From positions 1 through 7,330 of the forward strand of contig CALAKE010000429.1 in the NCBI GenBank assembly GCA_937922775.1: 7,330 nucleotides of DNA, written 5' to 3'. The position numbers and the translations under genes were made by a program. Below the pieces are notes generated by a model. The model was given only the letters and a program-made list of their open reading frames with translations, was not told where the DNA came from and did no database searches. Numbering within the stretch: position 1 is the first letter of the stretch; each line of letters opens with the position of its first letter. The stretch is from an uncultured bacterium. GTDB lineage: Bacteria > Acidobacteriota > UBA890. Shown one piece after another: positions 1 through 7,094 of the stretch.

Positions 1-66
1 GAAATCCGATACGTCGCCCATTCATACGGTCGGATCGTCCTGTACTCAGTAGGGGGCTCAGCCGAC

Positions 67-2445
67 TCAGAAATCGAATGAATAGGTCGCTTTGGCCAGG
101 AGCTGGTGGTCGCTCAATCCGTCGTATGAGCCGTGGTAGTACGTCGCCTGTTTGTAGACGAAGAATATGTTGTCGAACCCGTCGTTGAGCACGTATTGCA
201 GGCGAGCGAAAACGGACATGCGTCCGGACACGCTGTTGTACTGGATGAGTGCGTTCGTGAGCCACTGCTCGTTGAAATTGTAAACGATGCGCAACGTGCC
301 CGTATGTGTAACGAACGAGCCTCCCGGCAGATCGACGGTGTTGTAGTTGTAGCCCGGCGATAGACTGAAATTCTCGTTGAAGCGAATCGTCCCACGCGGG
401 CTCAGAGAGTAGCGGGTGCCATCGAAGTACCCGCCGCCGCTCAACGTCATGCTGGCGCTCAAGGGACGAGCTGAATAGGAGCGGAAATTCAGCCACCAAT
501 CGGCGAATTCATACTCGCCCTCGGGAATGACGATGTCCTCGTACACCTCGAAGTCATACTCCAAGCGGTCGAACTTCCAGCCGTAGTTGAACATGATGTT
601 GTCGCCTGACTGGAAGCTGACGTTGGCGTTCAAGCTCTGCTCGCGGGTCATCAACTCGCCGGCCATGTCGGTGAGATTGTTGAGACTACCCGTGAAGCGG
701 AACTGACGAATCGGGCCGGAGGTAGGTCGTGGATTCCAGCCTGCCTTGTAGTCCTGCTGCTTGATATCGGTGCGCCGGATGAATCCGAGGTCACTCCGAA
801 AATCAGGCTCGATGACGTGGTAGCTGCCCGACAGGAGCCACTGATCGCTGTTCCAGCTCGCCGACGCATAGGCCGTGTACGGACTGTCCTCGACCCCGGA
901 ATCATCGGCAACGGCCACGAGGCCACCCAAGCTCAGGTAGTCGAGAAAGCGAAACGAGGCATCGAGACCCCCGACACGGTTATGGTCTCCACCTCCTTGA
1001 ACATTGGTGAAAATGCCGCCGATCGAGGAGCGCTCCAGCACATCCTGCCGCATGCGCAGGGCCGTGTAGTTTTCGGCGGGGGCGAACTCCGAGTCGTTGG
1101 TCTGCACGTTGAGGAAACCGACCGTGGAGCCGCCGATCTTGCCCGTCATCTTGGCCCCATAGATGATCGGCACCGCTTCGCCGTCTACCAGGCCGATGTT
1201 GCGCGAGTGGTACAGGCTGAAGCCGCCACCACCGCCACCACCGCCACCACCCCAGCGCCCCCCTCCGGTGCCGAAGGCGAAGTTGTTGGCGCCCTCGAGG
1301 AAGAACTCGCGCTTTTCCGGGTAGAAGAGCGAGAAGCGGGTGAGATTGACGCGCTCAGTGTCGTCCTCTACTTGGGCAAAGTCGGTATTGACCGTGAAGT
1401 CGGCAGTCAGGTTCGAAGTGATCTGAACCTTGAAGTCCTCGATGCCGATGTCTCCCGTGGCATCGGTATAGGGCTCATCGGCGGCCTCCGCCCTCATCCC
1501 CCCGCCTGATATGTATGGCTGCAAACGGAAGCGCCCCGTCAGACTCAGGTTCTCCAGCCCCGTGAGCACACCCGCCTGCGACACGGAGTTGAACTGGAAT
1601 CCACGCCGGTAGTTGCTCCAGTTGACTTCTTCGTTATTCCGTCGGATTTCGCGCTTGAAATCGATGCCCCAACTATGCGTTCCGGATTGGTAACGGAGCG
1701 CCCTCAGGGGAATGGCGAACTCGGCCTGCCAGCCGATGTCACTGACCGTCGCTTCCGCCTCCCACTTCTCGTTCCAATCAGAGTTGACCTCGCGCTCGTT
1801 GCGCAGCAGGGCGTCATACTTGGTACCCAGAGGATTGACACGGAAGAGGAAACCGTTGCGCAGGTCGTGGAAGGTATCGAGGATCACCGCGATGGTGTCG
1901 TCCGTGCGTAATCGGCTGTCGCGGCGGAGGTCGCTGGCGATGATCTTGTCCGGCTCGTCGTCGTACATGATGAAGCCGAAGTAGATGGCTTCGTTGTCGT
2001 AGAGGACGCGCACCTCGGTGCGCTGCGAGCCCGGCTGGGAGTTGTCGGGTTCTCGCTGCATAAAATCGCTGACGACCTCGGCCTGTGCCCAGACGTCGTC
2101 ATCCACGACACCGTCGATGACCGGGGGGGTCGCCGTCGGTGTGGCGGTCATTCGCTTGGTGCCTGCGATCTGGCTAGCCGAATCATCGCCGGACGTCGTT
2201 GCACCTGTCTCCCCTCCTCGCGTCTGCTCAGCCCTTTCCTGTTGGCGCTCTTGCGACACTTGCGCCTGCACAGATTGCTCTTCAGCCGCAGCGGCAACGT
2301 CGGGCCCGAGAGGGACCGCGACGGCAAGGGGCGCGCAGAGGAGGACCAACGTGGCGCAAGAGGCCGATGTCAGAACTCGCCAGGGGTCAAGGAACGCGGC
2401 AGCCGAGACATCTCGCAGGTCGATCAACGTGCCGAGATCATGCAT
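67..2445 (-). CDS. DUF5916 outer-membrane protein with N-terminal CBM9-like domain
   Basis: Predicted 792-residue exported protein. A hydrophobic stretch at about residues 30-50 (ATLVLLCAPLAVAV core) looks like a signal sequence, although its N-region is unusually long. A Gln/Glu/Thr-rich linker follows. Residues about 109-264 resemble a CBM9-like beta-sandwich (PPVIDGVVDDDVW opening, EVRVLYDNEAIYFGF, then RNGFLFRVNPLG). The rest is DUF5916, with the family hallmark at about 354-385 (TDFAQVEDD, NLTRFSLFYPEKREFFLEG). It continues as alternating aromatic strands and ends in TYSFDF with a terminal Phe, as in outer-membrane barrels. Ten consecutive glycines occupy residues 399-408. The ATG at 2445 is chosen because upstream in-frame options are poor: a TTG at 2568 would prepend an Arg/Cys/Pro-rich stretch and overlaps a possible -10 box. 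No good ribosome binding site precedes 2445, so the start is uncertain. The family is often annotated as carbohydrate-binding, but its substrate is unknown. It is transcribed divergently from the OmpA gene. Confidence 0.88.
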   Translation of the reverse strand: MHDLGTLIDLRDVSAAAFLDPWRVLTSASCATLVLLCAPLAVAVPLGPDVAAAAEEQSVQAQVSQERQQERAEQTRGGETGATTSGDDSASQIAGTKRMTATPTATPPVIDGVVDDDVWAQAEVVSDFMQREPDNSQPGSQRTEVRVLYDNEAIYFGFIMYDDEPDKIIASDLRRDSRLRTDDTIAVILDTFHDLRNGFLFRVNPLGTKYDALLRNEREVNSDWNEKWEAEATVSDIGWQAEFAIPLRALRYQSGTHSWGIDFKREIRRNNEEVNWSNYRRGFQFNSVSQAGVLTGLENLSLTGRFRLQPYISGGGMRAEAADEPYTDATGDIGIEDFKVQITSNLTADFTVNTDFAQVEDDTERVNLTRFSLFYPEKREFFLEGANNFAFGTGGGRWGGGGGGGGGGFSLYHSRNIGLVDGEAVPIIYGAKMTGKIGGSTVGFLNVQTNDSEFAPAENYTALRMRQDVLERSSIGGIFTNVQGGGDHNRVGGLDASFRFLDYLSLGGLVAVADDSGVEDSPYTAYASASWNSDQWLLSGSYHVIEPDFRSDLGFIRRTDIKQQDYKAGWNPRPTSGPIRQFRFTGSLNNLTDMAGELMTREQSLNANVSFQSGDNIMFNYGWKFDRLEYDFEVYEDIVIPEGEYEFADWWLNFRSYSARPLSASMTLSGGGYFDGTRYSLSPRGTIRFNENFSLSPGYNYNTVDLPGGSFVTHTGTLRIVYNFNEQWLTNALIQYNSVSGRMSVFARLQYVLNDGFDNIFFVYKQATYYHGSYDGLSDHQLLAKATYSFDF
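1222..1251 (-). repeat. Short tandem repeat (CCACCACCG type) encoding ten glycines
   Basis: On the plus strand this stretch reads as repeated CCACCACCG units. On the coding strand it gives ten successive Gly codons in the DUF5916 gene, just after GTGGGRW and before FSLYHSR. It lies immediately after the conserved REFFLEG hallmark, so the glycine run is probably a flexible loop. Repeats of this type can change length by slippage; a change in multiples of three keeps the frame. Confidence 0.8.
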
Positions 2446-2567
2446 TCGGAAGCGGATGGTGCAGCCCTCAGTTCGGGGAGCGTCAGAGGCGCGGGAGCGG
2501 GGTTCTCGGCACGACCATGCTGCGGGTCCGGAGGTCCCCCCACAAGCAGGCCCAGCGTAACATCGCA

Positions 2568-2596
2568 AGTATCTGAAAGTAAGCCGAATTTGTCCT
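2568..2596 (-). promoter_or_regulatory. Weak candidate sigma70-like promoter for the DUF5916 gene
   Basis: Read on the minus strand, AGGACA (2591-2596) is followed after 17 bases by GATACT (2568-2573). Each box matches four of six consensus positions. It faces the DUF5916 gene and would give a leader of roughly 115 bases to the ATG at 2445. The call rests on by-eye matching only. Confidence 0.22.
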
Positions 2597-2603
2597 AGAA
2601 TAC

Positions 2604-2633
2604 TTGAGCTTGAGGGTCCCTGAGCCCTATGCT
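2604..2633 (+). promoter_or_regulatory. Weak candidate sigma70-like promoter for the OmpA-propeller pair
   Basis: TTGAGC (2604-2609) is followed after 18 bases by TATGCT (2628-2633), each matching four of six consensus positions. Transcription from here would leave a leader of about 95 bases before the TTG start at 2735. That leader contains the inverted repeats at 2648-2694. This is a by-eye match in a divergent intergenic region where a promoter is expected. Confidence 0.3.
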
Positions 2634-2647
2634 TGGGCCGGTGGCTT

Positions 2648-2694
2648 ATTCTGCTCGATGTGATTCAGAATCGATCTCACAGCTCAGTGATCAC
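2648..2694. promoter_or_regulatory. Cluster of short palindromes, possible operator
   Basis: Several overlapping inverted repeats sit between the candidate promoter and the OmpA start. They are ATTCTG/CAGAAT (2648-2653 and 2666-2671), the near-perfect GATTCAGAATC (2662-2672), TGTGA/TCACA (2659-2663 and 2677-2681, 13-base gap) and the 8-base palindrome GTGATCAC (2687-2694). TGTGA/TCACA recalls a CRP half-site pair, but the gap is far longer than the 6 bases of a CRP site. The cluster could bind a regulator or fold in the 5' leader; no specific regulator can be named. Confidence 0.25.
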
Positions 2695-2720
2695 GTCGGT
2701 GGCCTGTAACGCGATACGAA

Positions 2721-2729
2721 AAGGAGGAG
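2721..2729 (+). promoter_or_regulatory. Strong ribosome binding site that fixes a TTG start
   Basis: AAGGAGGAG lies here, with its AGGAGG core 7 bases before the TTG at 2735. The next in-frame ATG, at 2753, is about 25 bases from the core, too far for normal initiation. This supports TTG as the real start of the OmpA-family gene. Confidence 0.8.
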
Positions 2730-2734
2730 TAGCC

Positions 2735-4360
2735 TTGCGACACACTTCGAACATGACGCTGGCAACCATCGTGGGGGCATTCGCCATCGTCTTGATGGCT
2801 GGGGCCTTTCTCCCGGGTGTCCAGGCACAAGAGCCCCATGACGATCCGACTGCCAGCGGCACGGTCGGCCTCTTCATGGTTCCGCGTGCCTCCACCATGC
2901 AACCGGATACGTTCTCCGTTGCCCTTTGGTTCAGTGCCATCGCTCGCCAGGAGGCCATCGCCTCGGTCGAGACGTGGGCGCTTTCGGGTGCCTACGGCAT
3001 CAACGAGCGTCTCGAGTTTTTCGGCAGCTTCGAAGCAGCACGCACGGGAGTTTGGCGTGACTACTTGGAGGACGATTCCCCGCTCATTAACGAGCACCCC
3101 TTTGCGACTGAACGCTGGCAGACAGGTATGGGCGATCTTCGCGTCGGCGTGAAGTACCGCGTCACCGGCGACCCGATGAGCTACGACGGCATCTCGGTGC
3201 TCGGAGCGCTCAAGATCCCCACGTCGGGAGACTACATCGGTACGCACGGACTGGACGGCATCGGCCGCGTGATCGGCAGCTACGAGGCCAACGAGATGTT
3301 CGGCATCAGCGGCTACATCGGCGGCACGTGGCGCTCCAAGCCGGATAGCAGGGATACCGTGAACCCGCTGCCGGACAACGCGATCGAGGATGGCAAGGTG
3401 CAGGTGTCTAGCTCCTTCGATTATGGCGCGGGCGTCGAGTTCCCCACCCGTTTCTGGATCAAGGGAATCGTGGAACTGATTGGTGTCAAAGGCGCCATTG
3501 TCGGCGGCGACGATTGGGCCATCCTCCAGGCTGGTTTGCGCGCAACGCACGAGATGGGATTCGCGTTCGATGCTGCGTACACCTACAACATGGCGATGGA
3601 CGACCAGGGCCTGGTTGACGTCAGCAAGGGTGGCGCGTTCGCGAAGCTCTCCTACAGCACGAGCAGGCCTGAGCCCCTGGTCTTCCAGGGCGCGGCTCCG
3701 ATGGCGGTTGCCCCGGTGAACCGGCCACCGACTCTGACCATTCGCGCCGAGCGCACGAGCGTCCAGGTAGGTGAGAGCGTTCGCCTCTTCGCCACAGTTG
3801 AAGATCCCGATGGCGACGACGTAACCGTGACCTGGTCGGCAGCGGCTGGCTCGGTCAGCCCGCGCGAAGGTGAAGAAGTCACCTGGAGCAGCCGCGGCGT
3901 GCGGCCGGGTTCCGGCAATATATCCGCGATAGCCGACGACGGTTACGGCGGTACGGACGAGGCCTCCGTGCGGATCACCGTGGTGGCACCGCCGCCACCG
4001 CCGGAGCCGACGGTTGTCACCTTCATGTGTTCCGAGTTCCCCTCGGGGAATACGCGCATCGACAACCGCTGCAAGGCCATCCTCGACGATGTTGCATTGC
4101 GGCTGCGTCAGAACCCCCAGTCCACGGCCGAGATCGTCGGCTACGGCGATTCCACGGGCTCCGACGAGATCAACATCGAGAAGTCACTCGAGCGTGCTGA
4201 CAACGCCATGGCCTACTTCATGGAGACACATGGCGTCGACGCCTCGCGGATGACGACGCGCGGCGCAGGAGCTGCCAATCCTGTAGCGGACAACAGCACC
4301 TCCGAGGGCAGGGCTCAGAACCGGCGTATCGAAATCACCGTCACGATCCCGCCGCAGTAG
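2735..4360 (+). CDS. OmpA-family outer-membrane protein: barrel, Ig/PKD-like module, peptidoglycan-binding domain
   Basis: Predicted 541-residue protein that likely links the outer membrane to peptidoglycan. A signal peptide (residues 1-31) has a hydrophobic core and probable cleavage after GVQA. Residues about 32-310 show repeated beta-strand patterns (YGINERLEFFGSF, MGDLRVGVKYRV, GVEFPTRFWIKGIVELIGV), suggesting an outer-membrane barrel. Residues about 329-417 form an Ig/PKD-like module (NRPPTLTI, VEDPDGDDVTVTWSAAAGSV). A proline run follows, then a C-terminal OmpA domain (about 426-541). That domain has GYGDSTG, NIEKSLERADNAM and GRAQNRRIEI; Asp472 and Arg487 occupy the family's diaminopimelate-contacting positions. 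Cys432 and Cys446 may form a disulfide. The TTG start is chosen for its well-spaced ribosome binding site; an in-frame upstream TTG at 2633 lacks one. The gene ends 18 bases before the propeller gene, so the two are probably co-transcribed. The barrel family is not certain. Confidence 0.88.
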   Translation: MRHTSNMTLATIVGAFAIVLMAGAFLPGVQAQEPHDDPTASGTVGLFMVPRASTMQPDTFSVALWFSAIARQEAIASVETWALSGAYGINERLEFFGSFEAARTGVWRDYLEDDSPLINEHPFATERWQTGMGDLRVGVKYRVTGDPMSYDGISVLGALKIPTSGDYIGTHGLDGIGRVIGSYEANEMFGISGYIGGTWRSKPDSRDTVNPLPDNAIEDGKVQVSSSFDYGAGVEFPTRFWIKGIVELIGVKGAIVGGDDWAILQAGLRATHEMGFAFDAAYTYNMAMDDQGLVDVSKGGAFAKLSYSTSRPEPLVFQGAAPMAVAPVNRPPTLTIRAERTSVQVGESVRLFATVEDPDGDDVTVTWSAAAGSVSPREGEEVTWSSRGVRPGSGNISAIADDGYGGTDEASVRITVVAPPPPPEPTVVTFMCSEFPSGNTRIDNRCKAILDDVALRLRQNPQSTAEIVGYGDSTGSDEINIEKSLERADNAMAYFMETHGVDASRMTTRGAGAANPVADNSTSEGRAQNRRIEITVTIPPQ

Positions 4361-4378
4361 TCCGGCCACGAACAACAA

Positions 4379-6577
4379 ATGTCGCGGTCACCACGAGCAA
4401 TCTTGGTGGTGGCGGTCGCGGCGCTGATTGCCGGCGTCGCGACCGTTTCACCATCTGGGGCATTCCCACCGGCTCCCGATTCAGGACCTGTCTGGGCGGA
4501 CTTGCCGTCCGGTTCATTGTCCCTGCGCTCATCTGCAGGAATCGCTTCGGCCCGGCCTGGAAGCCACCAGGACGGCTACCAGATCGACGAGGTGCTCGAA
4601 GCAATCCGGGCCAAGCTCAGGGCGAACATCGGGCAGAGCATGGGACCGCCCGGCGGTGAGGTCCGTGCGCTCGTTCTAGCGCCATCCGATCCGAGTCGCC
4701 TCTATCTAGGCACTGCGGACGGCCACTTCTATGCCTCGCATGACGGCGCCGCAAGCTGGCAGCGCTCACTGAATCGCATCTCGCACGACGCCGTTATCGA
4801 CAACATCGTGGTGCATCCCGACAACGCTGATCTCGCCTACGCGGCGTACTGGCGCTCCAACGGATCCGGCGGATTGCTCGAAACGCAAGACGGGGGGACA
4901 TCGTGGGATGAGCTGACGGTGCCCGGCCGTCCATCCATCCGATCGTTGGCCCTGGCGCCGACGAATCCCGAGGTTATCTATATCGGCGGGCTCGGTGGGG
5001 TATGGCGCAGTAGCGATGCTGGCGGGACTTGGGAATCGGTGGGCGGCGATTCCGCTGCCTTCCGCTTCGTCGAGTCCCTTGCCGTCGACCCTCGAGATCC
5101 GCAGCGCGTCTATGCGGGAACGTGGCGGCAAGCCTACCGAACCCTCGACGGCGGTGAAAGCTGGCGACGCATCAACAGTGGCATGGCCATCGATCGCGAC
5201 GTCTTCTCTGTAACCATCGACCCGCGGGATCCCGACTTGTTGATGGCCGGCACGTGCAACTTCATCTACGTGTCGGAAAGTGGTGGTAATCAGTGGGCCG
5301 AACGTCGCCGCGGCCTCGCTCTTGACCACAACCGAGTCCATATCGTGGCCTACGATCCCGTAGACCCGCAGGTCTTGTACGCCGGCACTCGAGGCGCTCT
5401 GTACCGCTCCGGTGACGGCGGCGAAACCTATCAGATCGCGCTTGCCCAGGTCTCCGTCAGCGCCATTTCCGTTGCCCCGTCGGGAACGCCTATTTTCGTG
5501 GGCACTGAAGAGAAGGGCGTCATGGTGAGCACCGACGGCACGACCTTCAAGGAGAGTAACAGCGGACTCGACGCCAGCCGCGTCGTCGCGTTTGACGCTC
5601 TTCCCGGCGCCCCGCGAGTTCTCTTCGCGGCCCGCTCAGAGGGGCCAACGCAGGATTCCGTGTTCTTCTCCACCGACGTCGGCACCACATGGTCCGAACT
5701 CGGCTTTGGGCCCGTGCTCGGGCGCGTCCATCGTATCCGTGCCCAGGCTCGACCCGTCAACCGAGTGATCGTCGTTTCAGACAACGGCTGGTGGAGTGTT
5801 CGCCCGGGAGGTCACTGGCTGCCAATCGACCCGCCACCCGGCACGATGAGTGGATTGGAGATCGCGCATGATGTCGAAGGGCTGGTCGTAGCAGCTACCG
5901 ACCAAGGCCTCTACGTAGCGCAGCCCGAGCAACTGGGCGTGGAGAACAATTCGGCTAGGCCGTTCGACGGCGACGCTGGTTCTATTTGGCGACCCGTCTG
6001 GCAGGGGGGCGCACTCGCGGCGCTCACCATCGAGGGCAATCGTTACCTGGCCACGGGGTCGACGCACGTGATTGCGGGCGACCTGGCGCAGACGGATTCG
6101 GGCACGGCCGCAGCTTCCGATGGCAACGACGCTGCAAGTTCCGGCGGGGGCGCCGACGGGCGCCGCGGTGGGCTCGCCACGTATCCCCGCAACGGGCTTC
6201 CTGAGCAGGTAGTCGAGATTGCCCTGGATCGGCAAGATCCGAACATCGCGTATGCGGTTGCCGATCATAGCGCCTACCGAACATTCGACGGCGGCGAGAG
6301 ATGGGAGGTGTTGCCCCTGCCCTGGACCGCGGCGGACCTGCGGGCCGTCGCCATCGACCCGGTTCACCCAGATCAGGTTCTGGTGCTGGACTACCGCGGT
6401 GCGCTCTACCGGGGGCATGGCCGCGGAGAGCACTGGTTGATCATGGACGAGGACGAGGGTCTTCATCGTGCGTGGAAGCTGCGCGTCAGCGCCCAAGCTC
6501 CGGCCTTGGCACTCGTGGCGACACAGGGCCACGGCCTGCGCGTGGTCGCGCTTGATCCCAGTGAGGGCTCACAATAG
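4379..6577 (+). CDS. Secreted Asp-box (BNR/sortilin/Ycf48-like) beta-propeller protein
   Basis: Predicted 732-residue exported protein. The N-terminus (MSRSPRAILVVAVAALIAG) is a signal peptide without a lipobox. Asp-box motifs of the S/T-x-D-x-G-x-x-W type recur near residues 120 (SHDGAASW), 169 (TQDGGTSW), 211 (SSDAGGTW), 255 (TLDGGESW), 299 (SESGGNQW), 344 (SGDGGETY), 384 (STDGTTF, one residue short), 431 (STDVGTTW), 635 (TFDGGERW) and 679 (GHGRGEHW, degenerate). They alternate with DPxxPxxxYAG strands, the usual blade pattern of VPS10/sortilin, Ycf48 and sialidase-like propellers. Spacing averages about 44 residues up to 431, then there is a gap to 635. That gap contains a Ser/Gly/Ala/Asp-rich low-complexity stretch (about 570-600), perhaps a linker between two propeller lobes. 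I see no catalytic set supporting sialidase activity, so a binding or scaffold role is more likely. It starts 18 bases after the OmpA gene. No clear ribosome binding site precedes the ATG, so translational coupling is possible. Confidence 0.87.
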   Translation: MSRSPRAILVVAVAALIAGVATVSPSGAFPPAPDSGPVWADLPSGSLSLRSSAGIASARPGSHQDGYQIDEVLEAIRAKLRANIGQSMGPPGGEVRALVLAPSDPSRLYLGTADGHFYASHDGAASWQRSLNRISHDAVIDNIVVHPDNADLAYAAYWRSNGSGGLLETQDGGTSWDELTVPGRPSIRSLALAPTNPEVIYIGGLGGVWRSSDAGGTWESVGGDSAAFRFVESLAVDPRDPQRVYAGTWRQAYRTLDGGESWRRINSGMAIDRDVFSVTIDPRDPDLLMAGTCNFIYVSESGGNQWAERRRGLALDHNRVHIVAYDPVDPQVLYAGTRGALYRSGDGGETYQIALAQVSVSAISVAPSGTPIFVGTEEKGVMVSTDGTTFKESNSGLDASRVVAFDALPGAPRVLFAARSEGPTQDSVFFSTDVGTTWSELGFGPVLGRVHRIRAQARPVNRVIVVSDNGWWSVRPGGHWLPIDPPPGTMSGLEIAHDVEGLVVAATDQGLYVAQPEQLGVENNSARPFDGDAGSIWRPVWQGGALAALTIEGNRYLATGSTHVIAGDLAQTDSGTAAASDGNDAASSGGGADGRRGGLATYPRNGLPEQVVEIALDRQDPNIAYAVADHSAYRTFDGGERWEVLPLPWTAADLRAVAIDPVHPDQVLVLDYRGALYRGHGRGEHWLIMDEDEGLHRAWKLRVSAQAPALALVATQGHGLRVVALDPSEGSQ

Positions 6578-6586
6578 GAGAAGGTT

Positions 6587-6680
6587 GGTACTCGAGACAA
6601 AAAATCGGTACTTTTGAGAGGATCGAGAGGAAAAATCCGGCCGCGGCAGATACCTGCACCGGGTAAAAGAGGTACATTAG
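6587..6680 (+). repeat. Repeated GGTAC element in the gap before the FxLYD-like gene
   Basis: GGTACTCGAGA (6587-6597) and GGTACTTTTGAGA (6607-6619) begin exactly 20 bases apart and share GGTACT...GAGA. A third copy, GGTACATTAG, is at 6671-6680. The 133-base gap is A-rich compared with the flanking genes and holds no ORF worth calling. The elements could be regulator half-sites, but with only five identical bases in all three copies chance is not excluded. No convincing promoter was found in the gap. Confidence 0.35.
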
Positions 6681-6698
6681 GGGAAAAGCCCATCGTTT

Positions 6699-6705
6699 GA
6701 GGAGG
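6699..6705 (+). promoter_or_regulatory. Ribosome binding site of the FxLYD-like gene
   Basis: GAGGAGG is followed by AAACC and then the ATG at 6711. The strong match and 5-base spacing fix this start and suggest efficient translation, unlike the propeller and ileS genes on either side. Confidence 0.8.
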
Positions 6706-6710
6706 AAACC

Positions 6711-7076
6711 ATGAAGGCACGTTCGATTACCGCAGCAGCAATCGTCTTGGCAATGTGTGCTCTAGTGGCCGCCCCGGTCTTGGCCCAGACAGTGGTCAGT
6801 GTCCAGAACCCGACATTCGCGTGGACGGGCAAGACAGGACAGACGGCCAACTATCACTGGACGGCCAGCGTCGATAACCCCAGCAAGAAAGAGCTGAACG
6901 TTCGGGTCACCATCGAGCTTCTCGACGGTGCCGGTAACGTAGTGGGTAGCGACACATCGGAAGCGTGGGTCGGCAAGATGGCGCGCGCGGACATTGACCA
7001 GACCGCGAGCGTAGCCTTTGCGGAAGCTGAGAAGGCCAGCCAGTACCGCGTTGTCCTGACCGAGATCGAGAAGTAG
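6711..7076 (+). CDS. Small secreted FxLYD-like beta-sandwich protein
   Basis: Predicted 121-residue exported protein. A clear signal peptide (MKARSITAAAIVLAMCALVAAPVLA) is probably cut after Ala25. Cys16 lies inside the hydrophobic core in LAMC, which does not fit a lipobox, so a soluble periplasmic or secreted protein is expected. The mature part has the pattern of an FxLYD-type Ig-like fold: a first strand pair with TANYHWTASVDNPSKKELNVRVTIELLDGAGNVVGSD, then an acidic/alanine stretch and a last strand SQYRVVLTEIE. Such small domains are often found in envelope proteins of unknown function. The family call rests on strand pattern and the 'vDNpskkeLnvrVtieLlDgaGnvvgsd' style of motif, not on a search. 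The gene has its own strong ribosome binding site after a 133-base gap, so it may be expressed separately from the OmpA-propeller pair. Confidence 0.75.
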   Translation: MKARSITAAAIVLAMCALVAAPVLAQTVVSVQNPTFAWTGKTGQTANYHWTASVDNPSKKELNVRVTIELLDGAGNVVGSDTSEAWVGKMARADIDQTASVAFAEAEKASQYRVVLTEIEK

Positions 7077-7094
7077 CTGGGCGGATCGACACCG

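Noticed and set aside
817..1509. Plus-strand open frame of 230 codons opposite the DUF5916 gene
   Set aside because: It lies wholly antisense to a well-supported gene, shows no recognisable domain, and long antisense frames are common in GC-rich coding DNA.
2018..2560. Overlapping plus-strand open frames opposite the DUF5916 N-terminus and its upstream region
   Set aside because: They have low-complexity Arg/Ser/Ala composition, no ribosome binding site and no domain.
2659..2681. CRP-type site TGTGA...TCACA
   Set aside because: The half-sites are separated by 13 bases instead of 6, so it is kept only as part of a general palindrome cluster.
2684..3550. Minus-strand open frame of 288 codons opposite the OmpA gene
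   Set aside because: It has no domain or signal peptide, its His/Asp/Ala/Arg-rich composition is typical of a shadow frame, and it overlaps the OmpA ribosome binding site and signal sequence.
5777..6532. Minus-strand open frame of 251 codons opposite the propeller gene
   Set aside because: It is antisense to clear Asp-box repeats, and its own translation has no recognisable motif.
4379..6577. Sialidase assignment for the propeller protein
   Set aside because: Asp-boxes alone do not indicate sialidase, and I could not find the arginine triad with a Tyr/Glu pair or the FRIP motif.
6637..6662. Possible terminator after the propeller gene (CCGG...GCAG/CTGC...CCGG)
   Set aside because: On the plus strand the imperfect stem is followed by TAAAA, not a T-run. 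The T-run is on the minus strand, where no gene is present to terminate.
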